Assembly: GCA_963733845.1 (NCBI GenBank)
Contig: CAVTEM010000009.1
Location: 124,001-188,000, forward strand
From: DATFQE01 sp963733845
GTDB lineage: Bacteria > Actinomycetota > Thermoleophilia > Gaiellales > Gaiellaceae
Reading direction: 5' to 3'
DNA: 64,000 bases
The notes below the pieces were generated by a model that saw nothing but the letters and a program-made list of their open reading frames with translations, had not been told where the DNA came from and searched no databases. Position 1 is the first letter of the stretch; the number at the start of each line of letters is the position of its first letter. Both the position numbers and the translations under genes were made by a program. This document shows, piece after piece, positions 17,593 to 27,500 of this stretch.

Positions 17593-19236
17593 ATGCAGAA
17601 GCGCAAGCACTGGCTGCTGTCCGCGCTCGTTGCGACCGTCGCCGGTCTTGCGCTGGCGGGTTGTGGCAGCGACGACGACGGCGGCGACAGCGCCGGCACG
17701 GGTGGCGGAGAAGCCGCCTCGGAGCAGGTGCTCAAGTGGGGTCTCGGCTCCGAGTTCAACCTCGACCCCGGCCTCGCCACCGACACGACCTCGTCGAAGA
17801 TCCTCTCGAACATCTTCGACCCGCTCGTCAAGCTGGACAACGAGCTGAAGGCCCAGCCCGCCGCGGCGGAGAGCTGGGACGTCAGCGGCCCCAACGTCAC
17901 CTACCACCTCCGCGAGGGGATGACGTGGACGAACGGGGATCCGGTGACGGCAGGCGACTACGAGTTCGCCTGGAAGCGGGCCCTCTCGCCCGAGCTCGGT
18001 AGCGACTACGCGTACCAGCTCTACGGGATCAAGGGCGCGGCCGACTACAACGCCTGCGAGAAGAACTGCGATGCGCTCGCGGACAAGGTCGCGATCAAGG
18101 CGACCGACGACCAGACGCTCGAGGTCACGCTGACCTCCGAGCAGCCCTGGTTCATCGAGCAGTCGGCGCACCACGTGTTCCTGCCCGTGAACCCGAAGGC
18201 CGTCGAGGCCAACCCGGAGCAGTGGACTCAGCCGGCGAACATCGTCACGAACGGTCCGTTCAAGGTTGAGGCCGCGCAGCCCAGCGCCTCGATCACGCTC
18301 GTCAAGAACGACGACTGGCGTGACGCGGCCAACGTCGCACTGACCCGCGTGGAGGGCCGGATCATCGTCGACGGCACCACCGCCGTTCAGTCGTTCGAGG
18401 CCGGCGAGGTGGACGTGCTCGACGAGCAGCTGCCGAGCGACGAGATCTCGCGGCTGAAGGACACGCCGGAGTACGAGCTCTACCCGGGCCTGTCCACGAG
18501 CTACTACGGCTTCAACATGAAGCAGGTGCCGGACATCAACCAGCGGCGCGCGATGTCGCTGGCCGTCAACCGGGCGCAGATCATCGAGAACATCACGCAG
18601 GCGAACGAGATCCCCGCGAAGGGCTTCACGCCTGACGGCATGCCCGGCTTCGAGGAGATCACCGGCGAGGGCTCGCCGTGGACTCCCGCCGACGGCGACA
18701 TGGATCAGGCCAAGGCCGAGATGGCGAAGGCGAAGAACCCGGTCAAGTCGGTTGCGCTGTTCACGAACGAGGCGCCGCCGAACGAGGACGTCGCGGTCGC
18801 GCTCCAGAGCATGTGGAAGGAGCTCGGCATCGACTCCACGATCAAGGTGATGGAGTGGCAGCAGTACCTGGAGATGCTGGGTCCGCCGCCGCCCAACTCG
18901 GTCGACCTGTTCCGGCTCGGCTGGGTCGGCGACTTCGTCGACGACATCAACTTCCTCGAGCTCTGGACCTGCGAGTCGGGGAACAACAACACGAACTTCT
19001 GCGACAAGTCGTACGACGAGCTCGTCCAGAAGGCGAAGGACACTCCGGACAACGCGGCACGGACGGAGATCTACAAGCAGCTCGAGGCGAAGCTGACCGG
19101 GCCGGACGGTGCGCTGCCGTTCATTCCGCTCTGGTCGGGCACGTACAACAACCTCGAGCGTGAGTCGGTCAAGGGCACGTTCAACATCAACCTCCTGGAC
19201 CAGGTCGACCTGACGCAGGTCGAAATCCAGGAGTAG
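17593..19236 (+). CDS. Peptide ABC transporter substrate-binding lipoprotein
   Basis: Extracytoplasmic solute-binding protein of the SBP_bac_5 (DppA/OppA/NikA) family, 547 residues. The signal peptide has a basic n-region (MQKRKHW) and a lipobox LALAGC, with lipidation Cys24, followed by a Gly/Ser/Asp-rich tether. Family marks: FDPLVKLDNELKAQPAAAESWDVS, the TWTNGDPVTAGDYEFAWKR region, INQRRAMSLAVNRAQI and LFRLGWVGDFVDD. ATG 17593 was chosen over upstream in-frame GTG because AGGAAGG lies ~10 nt before it and it gives a clean signal peptide. It is the first gene of the importer operon and is followed by a strong hairpin that probably lowers expression of the downstream permease genes. Confidence 0.95.
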   Translation: MQKRKHWLLSALVATVAGLALAGCGSDDDGGDSAGTGGGEAASEQVLKWGLGSEFNLDPGLATDTTSSKILSNIFDPLVKLDNELKAQPAAAESWDVSGPNVTYHLREGMTWTNGDPVTAGDYEFAWKRALSPELGSDYAYQLYGIKGAADYNACEKNCDALADKVAIKATDDQTLEVTLTSEQPWFIEQSAHHVFLPVNPKAVEANPEQWTQPANIVTNGPFKVEAAQPSASITLVKNDDWRDAANVALTRVEGRIIVDGTTAVQSFEAGEVDVLDEQLPSDEISRLKDTPEYELYPGLSTSYYGFNMKQVPDINQRRAMSLAVNRAQIIENITQANEIPAKGFTPDGMPGFEEITGEGSPWTPADGDMDQAKAEMAKAKNPVKSVALFTNEAPPNEDVAVALQSMWKELGIDSTIKVMEWQQYLEMLGPPPPNSVDLFRLGWVGDFVDDINFLELWTCESGNNNTNFCDKSYDELVQKAKDTPDNAARTEIYKQLEAKLTGPDGALPFIPLWSGTYNNLERESVKGTFNINLLDQVDLTQVEIQE

Positions 19237-19262
19237 CGCTGAACGACACTCCACAGGTCCAC

Positions 19263-19288
19263 GACGGGGGCGCCACGGCGCCCCCGTC
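19263..19288 (+). terminator. Hairpin between binding-protein and permease genes
   Basis: A perfect 11-bp stem, GACGGGGGCGC (19263-19273) with GCGCCCCCGTC (19278-19288), around a 4-nt loop, followed by TGCTTGTT. It is a GC-rich intrinsic-terminator-like hairpin 27 bp after the binding-protein stop. In such operons a partial terminator or mRNA-stabilising hairpin here typically makes binding protein exceed permease. Confidence 0.75.
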
Positions 19289-19329
19289 TGCTTGTTACCG
19301 TCAAGGCGTGCTCGGGTAGGAGGCCCCTC

Positions 19330-20256
19330 GTGACCGCGTTCATCATCCGGCGGCTGCTGTGGACGATCCCGGTTCTCCTGCTCGTGATCCTCCTGACGTT
19401 CGTGATGATGAAGCAGATCGCCGGGAACCCCTTCCGGCAGAGCTCACGGGCGGTCACGCCGGCGATCCAGGCCAACCTGGAGCGCAAGTTCCACCTCGAC
19501 GACCCCTGGTACACGCAGTACGCCTACTACGTCAAGGGCGTCTTCACGTTCGACCTCGGCCCGTCGCTCGTCGTCCGCAACCGCAGCGTCAACGACATCA
19601 TCACCGAGCACGCGCCGAAGTCGATCGAGCTCGGCGTGCTCGCCTTCATCTGGGCAGTCGTCTTCGGGATCCCGGCCGGGATCTTCGCGGCCCTGAAGCA
19701 CAACACCAAGTTCGACTACGGCCTGATGCTGCTCTCGAACGTCGGCTTCGCCGTGCCCAGCTTCCTGGTCGCCACGCTGCTGATCTACTTCGTCGCGCTG
19801 AAGTGGGGCTTGCTGCCCACCAACGGGTGGGATACCTGGGAGCACAAGATTCTGCCCTCGTTCGCGCTCGGGCTGTTCCCGATGGCCTACTTCGCCCGGC
19901 TCGTGCGCGGGTCGATGCTCGAGACCCTGCAGCAGGATTACGTGCGCACGGCCAAGGCGAAGGGGCTGCGCTGGCGGCGCGTCGTGGGCGTGCACGTTCT
20001 CCGCAACTCGCTGATCCCCGCGATCACGGCCACCGGCCCGCTGCTCGGCTTCATCATCACCGGCTCGTTCGTGATCGAGGTGATCTTCTCGATTCCCGGC
20101 ATCGGCCGGTATTTCGTGACCGCCGTCTCCTCCCGCGACTACTCCGTCGTGATGGGAATCACGGTGCTGACCTCGGTCGTGATCGTGTTCGCCAACCTGA
20201 TCGTCGACATCCTCTACGGCGTCCTGGATCCCCGGACCCGCGAGGCGAGGACCTAG
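19330..20256 (+). CDS. Peptide ABC transporter permease, DppB-type
   Basis: A 308-residue inner-membrane permease with six transmembrane segments. The N-terminus (MTAFIIRRLLWTIPVLLLVILLTFVMM) is typical of DppB/OppB/NikB. The cytoplasmic EAA loop that contacts the ATPase is near YVRTAKAKGLRWRRVVGVHVLRNSLIP, and SFVIEVIFSIPGIGRYFVTAVSSRDY matches the family C-terminus. GTG start, preceded by GGTAGGAGG at a suitable distance. The stop overlaps the next GTG by one base. Confidence 0.94.
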   Translation: MTAFIIRRLLWTIPVLLLVILLTFVMMKQIAGNPFRQSSRAVTPAIQANLERKFHLDDPWYTQYAYYVKGVFTFDLGPSLVVRNRSVNDIITEHAPKSIELGVLAFIWAVVFGIPAGIFAALKHNTKFDYGLMLLSNVGFAVPSFLVATLLIYFVALKWGLLPTNGWDTWEHKILPSFALGLFPMAYFARLVRGSMLETLQQDYVRTAKAKGLRWRRVVGVHVLRNSLIPAITATGPLLGFIITGSFVIEVIFSIPGIGRYFVTAVSSRDYSVVMGITVLTSVVIVFANLIVDILYGVLDPRTREART

Positions 20257-21209
20257 TGGTCGTCGACCCCCGCGACGCCGTCGTCCCCGGCACCGGCGCC
20301 GCCGCTCCGGATCTCGCCGACCCGCATCCGGCCGGCACGGCCGCCGGCGCTCCGACCCGCCACGCGAGTCTCTGGCGGGACGCCTGGAGGCGTTACACGC
20401 GCAACCGCGCGGCGATGATCTCCGGCGCCATCTTCCTGATCATCCTCGCCTGGGCGCTGATCTGGCCGTTCATCTCCCCCTACGACCCGGACGCGCCCGA
20501 CTTCACGATCGCGAACCAGGGCATCAGCCTCGAGCACCCGTTCGGCACGGACAAGTTCGGGCGCGACCTGTTCACGCGGGCCGCGATCGGCACCCGGGTC
20601 TCGATCTTCATCGGCTTCGGAGCCACGCTCGCGATCCTGCTGATCGGCGTCGTCTACGGCTCGATCTCCGGCTTCGTCGGCGGCTGGCTCGACAACGCGA
20701 TGATGCGCCTGCTCGACGCACTCTACGGGCTGCCCTACCTGCCCTTCGCGATCATCACGCTGGCGATCATCGGCACGGTCAACGCCTGGACGATGGTGAT
20801 CGCGCTCTCGATCGCCAGCTGGTTCACGGCGGCGAGGATCGTCCGCGGCCAGATCATCACGCTGAAACAGAACGACTACGTCCGGGCGGCGCGTGCCATC
20901 GGTGCGCGCTGGTACCGGATCCTCAGCCGGCACCTGTTACCGAACACCATGGGTGTCCTGATCATCGCGATCTTCCTCGAGCTCCCCGGCGTGATCCTGG
21001 GCGAGGCCTTCCTCTCCTTCATCGGGCTCGGCATCAGCCCGCCCGACTCCTCGCTGGGCCAGATGGCAGAGGAGGGACGTGCGGCGTATCGCACGCACCC
21101 GAACGTCATCGTCATCCCGAGCCTGATCATCGCGACCATCGTCCTGGCGGCGAACTTCATCGCCGACGGGATGCGCGACGCGCTCGACCCGCGCACCAAG
21201 GAGACGTGA
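20256..21209 (+). CDS. Peptide ABC transporter permease, DppC-type
   Basis: A 317-residue permease partner of the preceding gene. An N-terminal cytoplasmic stretch of ~50 residues contains LWRDAWRRYTRNRAAMISGAIFL, the OppC N-terminal helix motif. After it come HPFGTDKFGRDLFTRAAIGTRVS, five to six membrane segments, the EAA loop YVRAARAIGARWYRILSRHLLPN and LGEAFLSFIGLGISPPDSSLGQM, all diagnostic of DppC/OppC. The GTG start shares one base with the previous stop (TAGTG), indicating coupling. Confidence 0.94.
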   Translation: MVVDPRDAVVPGTGAAAPDLADPHPAGTAAGAPTRHASLWRDAWRRYTRNRAAMISGAIFLIILAWALIWPFISPYDPDAPDFTIANQGISLEHPFGTDKFGRDLFTRAAIGTRVSIFIGFGATLAILLIGVVYGSISGFVGGWLDNAMMRLLDALYGLPYLPFAIITLAIIGTVNAWTMVIALSIASWFTAARIVRGQIITLKQNDYVRAARAIGARWYRILSRHLLPNTMGVLIIAIFLELPGVILGEAFLSFIGLGISPPDSSLGQMAEEGRAAYRTHPNVIVIPSLIIATIVLAANFIADGMRDALDPRTKET

Positions 21210-21210
21210 G

Positions 21211-21376
21211 TAGTGCCTCCTCCGGCAATCAGCCCATCGCCTCCGACGCCCGCTGACCTCCGCTGGGCTGCGTCCTCAGTCGCCCCGATGCTGACAAGCA
21301 TCGAGGCTCCCTGCGTCCTTGCCCAGCGGGCCCAGCGACCCCCGGAGACGGGGGCGGATCACCGGAGGAGGCACTA
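21211..21376 (+). promoter_or_regulatory. Nested inverted-repeat element before the importer ATPase gene
   Basis: The 167-bp gap between permease and ATPase genes is built of nested inverted repeats. The outer arms TAGTGCCTCCTCCGG (21211-21225) and CCGGAGGAGGCACTA (21362-21376) are perfect over 15 bp. The middle arms are CCGCTGGGC (21260-21268) and GCCCAGCGG (21321-21329). An inner hairpin CGATGCT/AGCATCG (21286-21303) has a GACA loop. A side hairpin CCCCC/GGGGG lies at 21339-21354. The right outer arm contains GGAGGAGG, the Shine-Dalgarno of the ATPase gene, so the folded RNA would hide it. Candidate translational control element, possibly of mobile origin. Confidence 0.6.
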
Positions 21377-22381
21377 GTGGCGCTGCTCGAGGTCAACGAC
21401 CTCCGGACGCACTTCTTCACCCGCGAGGGCGCCGTCCGCGCCGTCGACGGGATCAGCTTTTCGGTCGACCGCGGCGGGACCCTCGGCATCGTCGGCGAGT
21501 CGGGCTGCGGCAAGTCCGTGACCGCGCTCTCGATCATGGGGTTGCTGCCGAAGCCGCCGGCGGAGATCGTCACCGGCGAGATCCTCTTCGACGGCCGCGA
21601 CCTCACCACCCTCTCCGAGAGGCAGCTCGAGGATGTGCGCGGCCGCGAGGTGGCGATGATCTTCCAGGACCCGATGACCTCGCTCAACCCCACGCTGAGG
21701 ATCGGGACTCAGATCACCGAGGTGCTCGTCCGCCACTACGGGATGAGCAAGGACGAGGCTCGCCGCCGGGCGATCGAGCTGCTCGAGGAGGTGCGCATTC
21801 CGCGCGCGGCCGAGCGCCTGGGCGACTACCCGCACCGCTTCTCGGGCGGCATGCGCCAGCGGGTGATGATCGCGATCGCGCTCGCCTGCAACCCGAAGCT
21901 GCTGATCGCCGACGAGCCGACGACGGCGCTCGACGTGACCGTGCAGGCGCAGGTACTCGATCTGCTCGAGGACCTGCGCGAGGAGCACGAGATGGCGCTG
22001 ATCATCATCACGCACGACATGGGCGTCGTGGCGGAGGTCGCCGACGAGGTCACGGTCATGTACGCGGGCCAGATCGTCGAGCAGGCGAGCGGACAGGAGC
22101 TCTTCGACCACCCGGAGCACCCGTACACCGAGGCGTTGCTCGGCGCCCTTCCCGAGCTGGACGACAGCAACGTCCGCGAGGGCAGGCTGGTGGCGATCCC
22201 GGGCCGGCCGCCCGACCTGATCGACCCGCCCGAGGCGTGCCGGTTCGCCGCGCGCTGCCGCTACGCGGGGACGCACGACACCTGCTCGACCGTCGAGCCG
22301 CAGCTGCGCGAGCTGCGGCCCGGCCACTGGGTGCGGAGCGAGCACCCGCCAGCGAGCGCGCCCGGCAGCCAGAGACGGTGA
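21377..22381 (+). CDS. Peptide ABC transporter ATP-binding protein, DppD-type
   Basis: A 334-residue ABC ATPase. Walker A is GESGCGKS (about residue 40), the Q-loop lies in MIFQDPMTSLNPTLRIGTQ, the signature is RFSGGMRQRVMIA, Walker B is LLIADEPTTALD, and the switch His is in ITHDMGVV. The C-terminal oligopeptide-transporter extension (PPDLIDPPEACRFAARCRYA with two further cysteines) identifies the DppD/OppD class. GTG start with GGAGGAGG six nt upstream, embedded in the outer arm of the inverted-repeat element. It is followed 4 bp later by the second ATPase. Confidence 0.95.
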   Translation: MALLEVNDLRTHFFTREGAVRAVDGISFSVDRGGTLGIVGESGCGKSVTALSIMGLLPKPPAEIVTGEILFDGRDLTTLSERQLEDVRGREVAMIFQDPMTSLNPTLRIGTQITEVLVRHYGMSKDEARRRAIELLEEVRIPRAAERLGDYPHRFSGGMRQRVMIAIALACNPKLLIADEPTTALDVTVQAQVLDLLEDLREEHEMALIIITHDMGVVAEVADEVTVMYAGQIVEQASGQELFDHPEHPYTEALLGALPELDDSNVREGRLVAIPGRPPDLIDPPEACRFAARCRYAGTHDTCSTVEPQLRELRPGHWVRSEHPPASAPGSQRR

Positions 22382-22385
22382 CGAC

Positions 22386-23251
22386 ATGAGCGCCAACGGC
22401 ACGCCGCTCCTCGAGGTCGGCGACCTGCGCAAGGAGTTCCACGTCCACAGCGGCCTCTTCATCCAGCGCGTCAGCCATCCGTGAACGCCGTCGACGGCGT
22501 CAGCTTCACGCTCGCCGAAGGCAAGACGCTCGGGCTCGTGGGGGAGTCCGGGTCCGGGAAGTCGACGACCGGCTACTGCGTGCTGCAGCTCCTGAAGCCC
22601 ACGTCGGGCTCGGTTCTGTTCGAGGGGCGCGAGCTGACGACGCTCGGGCGGGAGGACGTGCGCAAGCTCCGGCGTGAGATGCAGATCGTCTTCCAGGATC
22701 CCTACTCGTCGCTGAACCCGCGCATGACGGTCGGTGACATCGTCGGCGAGCCGCTCGTGGTGCACAGCGTCGGCTCCAGGCGCGAGCGGTCGGCCCGCAT
22801 TCGCGAGCTGCTGGAGGTCGTCGGCTTCGACCCCTCCTTCTCCAACCGCTACCCGCACGAGTTCTCGGGCGGGCAGCGGCAGCGGATCGGCGTCGCCCGC
22901 GCGCTGGCACTGAACCCGAAGCTGATCGTCTGCGACGAGCCCGTCTCCGCGCTCGACGTCTCGATCCAGGCGCAGATCCTGAACCTGCTCAAGGACCTTC
23001 AGCGCGACTTCGGGCTGGCGTACCTCTTCATCTCGCACGATCTCTCGGTGGTGCGCTCGATGAGCGACCACATCGCCGTGATGAAGGACGGCAAGATCGT
23101 CGAGGCAGGCGTCGCAGACGACGTCTACGAGCGGCCCCAGGACGAGTACACGAAAGCGCTGCTGGCGTCGGTGCCCGTGCCCGACCCGCGGCGGATGCGC
23201 GAGCGGCGCACCGAACGGCGCAAGCTCACGCACGCGCTTGCCGAGGGCTAA
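22386..23251 (+). CDS. Peptide ABC transporter ATP-binding protein, DppF-type (frameshifted)
   Basis: Second importer ATPase, about 288 residues after correction. It starts ATG 22386 as LLEVGDLRKEFHVHSGLF. Near 22472 one base (a G in ATCCGTGAAC) appears to be missing, and the frame then continues NAVDGVSFTLAEGKTLGLVGESGSGKST. Walker A, the Q-loop FQDPYSSLNPRMTVGDI, the signature EFSGGQRQRIGVA, Walker B LIVCDEPVSALD and switch ISHDLSVV are all intact. The lesion sits in the linker before the conserved AVDGVSF strand, so a sequence error is the simplest reading. The 3' end overlaps the kelch gene by 14 bp. Confidence 0.9.
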
Positions 23252-24200
23252 GAGAACGCGCTTCAGCGTTCTTAGCGCGATTCTGCTCCTGCTTGCCCTC
23301 GCCGCCGGGTGCGGGGGCGGGGGAGACGAGCCCGAGCAGATCCCGTCGGCGAGCCCGTGGCGCTTCACGACGCCGATGGCGAACCGGCGCAGCTACGTCG
23401 CCTCGGCCGAGCTCGGCGGGCAGATCTACGTGGCGGGCGGGATGGTCGGCGATTCCGGGCGGCACCTCGACCGCGTGCAGCGCTTCGACCCGGATCGCGG
23501 CGTGTGGCAGACGAGGCGCCGGCTGCCCGAGCCGGTCCGAGCCGCCGAGGGCGCCGCGCTGGGAGGCCGGTTCTACGTCGTGGGCGGCACGACGCCTGAC
23601 GGCGGCGGCCGCCAGGTGTACGCCTACGACCCGGGCCGCGACGAGTGGGAGTCGCGCGCCCCGCTGCCCGAGCCGCGCTCGAACCACGCGGTCGTCGCGC
23701 TCGACGGGAAGCTGTGGGTGGTCGGCGGCTGGCACGAGGGCGAGCGAGCCGACGTCTTCGTCTACGACCCGGCGCGCGATCGCTGGAGCAGAGGGCCGTC
23801 GCTCCCGCGTCCGACCCACGCGCTCGGCGCGGTCGCCTTCCGCGGGCAGCTCTGGGCGATCGGGGGCCGGCGCGGCGACCGGCGGCTCCGCGAGGTCTGG
23901 ATCCTCGATCCCGGCGCGAGTCGCTGGCGGCCGGGCCCGACGCTTCCGCGACCGATGGAGCTCCTCGGCACCGACGTCGCCGGCGACGAGATCCACGCTG
24001 TCTGGGAGCGGACGTACCAGATCTGGGATGCCTCCGAGCGGCGCTGGCGTCAGGACGAGGCACCGCAGGTCCACCGTCACGCGCTCGCGCTCTTCGAGGT
24101 CGGCGGCCGGCTCTACGCGGTCGGAGGCTGCACGACGAAGCTCCGCGACAGCGCGGTGGTGGAGACGCGCCCGCTAGGCGGCTCGAGCGAAGGCGCGTAG
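23238..24200 (+). CDS. Kelch-repeat lipoprotein
   Basis: A 320-residue secreted lipoprotein. The basic n-region MPRAKRTRFS, hydrophobic core and LAAGC lipobox (Cys25) are followed by a Gly-rich linker. At least five kelch blades come next, with repeated GG...Y..D...W patterns: GGQIYVAGGMVGDSGRHLDRV, GGRFYVVGGTTPDGGGRQV, DGKLWVVGGWHEGE, RGQLWAIGGRRGD and GGRLYAVGGCTTK. The expected structure is a beta-propeller on the outer face of the membrane, likely for protein or glycan binding. The TTG start inside the end of the ATPase gene is supported because it supplies the positively charged n-region. Its position behind the importer suggests cotranscription, but a functional link is unproven. Confidence 0.9.
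   Translation: MPRAKRTRFSVLSAILLLLALAAGCGGGGDEPEQIPSASPWRFTTPMANRRSYVASAELGGQIYVAGGMVGDSGRHLDRVQRFDPDRGVWQTRRRLPEPVRAAEGAALGGRFYVVGGTTPDGGGRQVYAYDPGRDEWESRAPLPEPRSNHAVVALDGKLWVVGGWHEGERADVFVYDPARDRWSRGPSLPRPTHALGAVAFRGQLWAIGGRRGDRRLREVWILDPGASRWRPGPTLPRPMELLGTDVAGDEIHAVWERTYQIWDASERRWRQDEAPQVHRHALALFEVGGRLYAVGGCTTKLRDSAVVETRPLGGSSEGA
23247..23276 (+). terminator. Bulged hairpin over the ABC-operon stop codon
   Basis: GCTAAG-AG-AACGC (23247-23259) pairs with GCGTTCTTAGC (23266-23276) around GCTTCA. It covers the TAA of the ATPase gene and codons 4-13 of the kelch gene. There is no U-tract. It could attenuate translation or transcription into the kelch gene. Confidence 0.4.
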
Positions 24201-24431
24201 GCGCGCGAGCACCTCGAGCGAGCTCGAGACCACCCGCACCTCCACGCTCGGCCGACGCGCGACCCAGACCTGGAGCGCGAGCTGCAGCCGTCGCAGTGAG
24301 GCCTTGTCGCTCGCCACGGAGCGATCGACCGCGACCACCCCGGGGCCGGCGGGCGACACGTCCAGGCCGCCGCGGCGTAGGTAGCCGACCAGCTGCACGG
24401 CGAGCGCCGGATCGTCCAGCTCGAGCCTCAC
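24174..24431 (-). CDS. Small conserved protein, paralogue of 49230-49460
   Basis: An 85-residue soluble alpha/beta protein of unknown function. The N-terminus MRLELDDPALAVQLVGYLRRGG matches MRIRVDDPQLVDELVHHLRRSG of the small gene at 49230. Both then have a short acidic strand (VVAVD / GITLDV) and a C-terminal helix, so they look like two members of one family. The C-terminal 27 bp overlap the convergent kelch gene. The paralogue match is the main support for its being real. Confidence 0.65.
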   Translation of the reverse strand: MRLELDDPALAVQLVGYLRRGGLDVSPAGPGVVAVDRSVASDKASLRRLQLALQVWVARRPSVEVRVVSSSLEVLARLRAFARAA

Positions 24432-24443
24432 CTCTCGAAGTGT

Positions 24444-24481
24444 CCGCCCGATCGGGCGGGTCGCACAAGGGCCGAACGGCC
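24444..24481. repeat. Two palindromes in the 123-bp gap before the third cyclase stop
   Basis: A perfect 16-bp palindrome CCGCCCGATCGGGCGG (24444-24459) is followed by GGCCG-AA-CGGCC (24470-24481). They lie downstream of the minus-strand cyclase gene and upstream of the small minus-strand gene, so could serve as a terminator or operator. No U-tract is present on the minus strand. Confidence 0.45.
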
Positions 24482-24554
24482 TATTTCGTCAGCGCGGAAG
24501 CGGCACGTGCGGAACGCATACGGATTCGGCGACGGGGAAGCGACGCGTTTTCCG

Positions 24555-27500
24555 CTACGGCAGCGGCACGCTCCGCACCGAGACCACGCCGAGTCGCCGG
24601 AAGAGCTCGTCGGCCTCCTGCCCGCACTCGGGCCGGCCGGTGAGGGACAACGCCCGGAGGGTGAGCGCGGCCTCGAAGTCGTTACCGCTCTCCCTCGCCG
24701 CGGCGAGGCTCGTCTCGAGCCGCTCGCGACCCTCCTCCGGTCGCCGCGCCTGGATGTGGGCGTAGCCCAGCGCGCGCTGGAGGAGCGGGACCCGAGGACC
24801 GGCCTCGCCGGCTGCCTCGGACGCCGCGAGCGTCGCGGTCGCGAGCTCGAGCGCCTCCGCGTAGCTGCCCTCGAGGACGAGGCACTCGGCGCGCCGCATG
24901 TCCAGCTCGAGCAGGAAGCTCTCGGAGCCGATCTCCGCGAGCTCCGCGTGCGCCTGGTCGAAGAGGCGGTGGGCCTCGTCGAAGCGTCCCGCGGCGGCCG
25001 CGGCGCGGGCGAGGTTGAGCACGACGACGGCGGCGCCGAACGTGTAGCCCGAGGCTCGGTAGACGCGCAGCGCCTCCTGGAACAGCTCGGCGGCGCGTTC
25101 GGTGTGCCCCTGATCGAGCAGGATCTCGGCCTCGTTGTTCGAGGCGGTGGCCGCGCGGACGACGTCGCCGGAGGTGTGCTCTGCCTCGCGGCTCTGCTCG
25201 TAGTAGGCCTGCGCGTCGCCCCACCGGCCGGCGTAGTAGGCGCGGATGCCCCAGTTGTTGAGCACGATCGCGCGGCCGATCGGATCGCCGAGCTCCTCGT
25301 AGATCGGCAGGGCCTTGGCGAGCCACGACTCGTCGAGCCCCCCGAGGGCGCGGTCGGCCGAGTCGAGCAGGCGGTACGCGTGGGCGAGCTCGCCGCGGGC
25401 ACCCGCACGCTCGGCGCGTGCGGCGGCCTCCTCGCTGACGCGGAAGCAGTCCGCGAAGTGACCCTGGCGGTAGAGCACGACCGCGTACTCGAGCTCGAGC
25501 TCTGCGACCTCCGGCGCGTACACGTCGTCGTCTCGAGGTGCGGCTTCGAGCGCGCGCTCGAACCACGCCACGGCCTCGTCGTAGTGACCCAGTCGTTCGA
25601 GGAGCGTGCCCTCCTTCCGCGTCAGTCGAAGCTGGGCAGCCGGGTCGTCAACCCGAGCCGCTCTGGCGCGCCGGTACGCGCCGCGGGCGTCCTCGTAGCG
25701 GGCGGAGAGCTCGCAGACGTCTCCCAGTGCTTCGGCGACGTCGGCCACGTCGCGCGGCGGGGCAGCCGCGAGCTCGTCGGCGGCGCGGAGCGCTCGACCG
25801 AAGAACTCCGTCGCGTCGACGTTCGCGAAGCGCGAACGCGCCCGCTGTCCGGCGACAACCGAGTAGCGCCAGGCTCGCGGCCCGTCGCCCGCTTCCAGGA
25901 AGTGGTGCGAGAGCAAGCCGGCCGCCTCGTCGGTCCGGCCCGCGAACTGCTGTTCGAGCGCCGTGCCGACCAGGCCGTGGATCTCGCGGCGTCGCCTGAA
26001 GGAGAGCCCTTCGTAGGCCGCCACCCGAAACAGCTCGTGCCGGAAGAAGAAGGAATCCTCGGAGCCGCGCTCGACGAAGTCGGACAAGCGGTGCCAGCGA
26101 CCGATGTCGGTGACGTCCTGCAGCTCGCCTGCGACCACCTCCCGCAGCACGTCGAGGTCGAACCACTGCCCGACGACGGAGGCGTAGCGGAGCAGCAGAC
26201 GGTCGTCGGCGGGCAGCGTGTCGATCCGCTCCGTCATCAGCCGTTCTACCGTTTCCGGCAGCTCGCTGGTCCCCGCGCTCGCCGCCGCAACGAGCTCTCG
26301 GACGAAGAGCGGGTTTCCGCCCGAACGCGCAGAAACGGTCGAGAGGTCCTCGTCGCCGAGGGTCAGCTCCTCGTCCGCCGCGAGAGCAAGCAGCGCCGTC
26401 GCGTCGGCGTCGAGCGGCCCCAACGCCAGCACGACGTGGTCTTCGCGATCCTCCTGTGCCAGCGCCTCGCCGGTCGGCCGCCGGGTCGTGCAGACGAGCC
26501 ACGGCCGCATCGCCGGCTCGGCGAGCAACGCGCCGAGCAGCTCGCGAGAGGCGTCATCCAGCCAGTGCGTGTCCTCGACGACGAACAGCGTCGGCATGAG
26601 CAGCACGCGTGTCAGGAACTGCTCGACGACCTCGTGCACGCGCCTGCGCCGGAACGCCGGGCCGATTGCGTCGACCTCCGGCGTGGCCGGCACCGTCGCG
26701 TCGAACGGTACGGCGAGGAGCGGCAGCCACGGCTCCTGGTCGGGCATGACCGCCTGGACCCACGCGCCGAGCTGCGCGCCCGCATCCTCGGAGCTCGCGC
26801 CAGGGAGGATGCCCGCGAGCTGGCGCAGGATGGGCCGGAAGACGAAGTAGGGGGCGGCTGTCGCATGTGACTCACAACGGGCCAGGAACTGTGCGAAGCC
26901 GACGGCTTGGCCGACGAGCTCCTCCAGGAGACGGGACTTCCCGATGCCAGGCTCGCCGACGACCTCGACGAGCCGTTGTTGGCGCAGGCGGGCCGCGTTC
27001 ACCGCCGCGAGCGCCAGCTCGAGCTCGGAATCTCGGCCGATCAGCGGCAGCGGCAGCGGAGCCTGTTCCTCGCGGCGGCCGATCAACGCCCCGACGCTGT
27101 AGGCGGTCACCGCGCGCTCCTTGCCCTTGACGAGGAACGGCTGCGCCTCCGACTCGAAGAGGACCTCGGACCGGTCGAGGACGGCCCCGGTGGAAAGGAT
27201 CTGACCGGGCTGCGCTCGTCCCGTCAGGCGCGCGGCGAGGTTGACCGTGTCGCCGAGGACGGCGTAGGTGTGGCGGGTGCGCGCGCCGATCTCGCCCGCG
27301 AAGACCCTGCCGCGGTTGATCCCAGCGCGGAGCGTGAGACCGCAGTCGGAAGCCAGGATCCGCTGCACCGTGCGCAGCATCCGCGCCTCGTCGAACCCGC
27401 CGCTCGTCGGGGCGCCGGCGGTGAGGTAGACCTTGCCACCGTCGACGTCGATGTCCGACTCGAGCCACGTGACGCCGTTGTCGTCCGCCGCCTCGCCGAC

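Noticed and set aside
21211..21376. Classical insertion sequence between permease and ATPase genes
   Set aside because: The element is only 166 bp, has no transposase and no clear target-site duplication; kept as a structured or miniature element instead.
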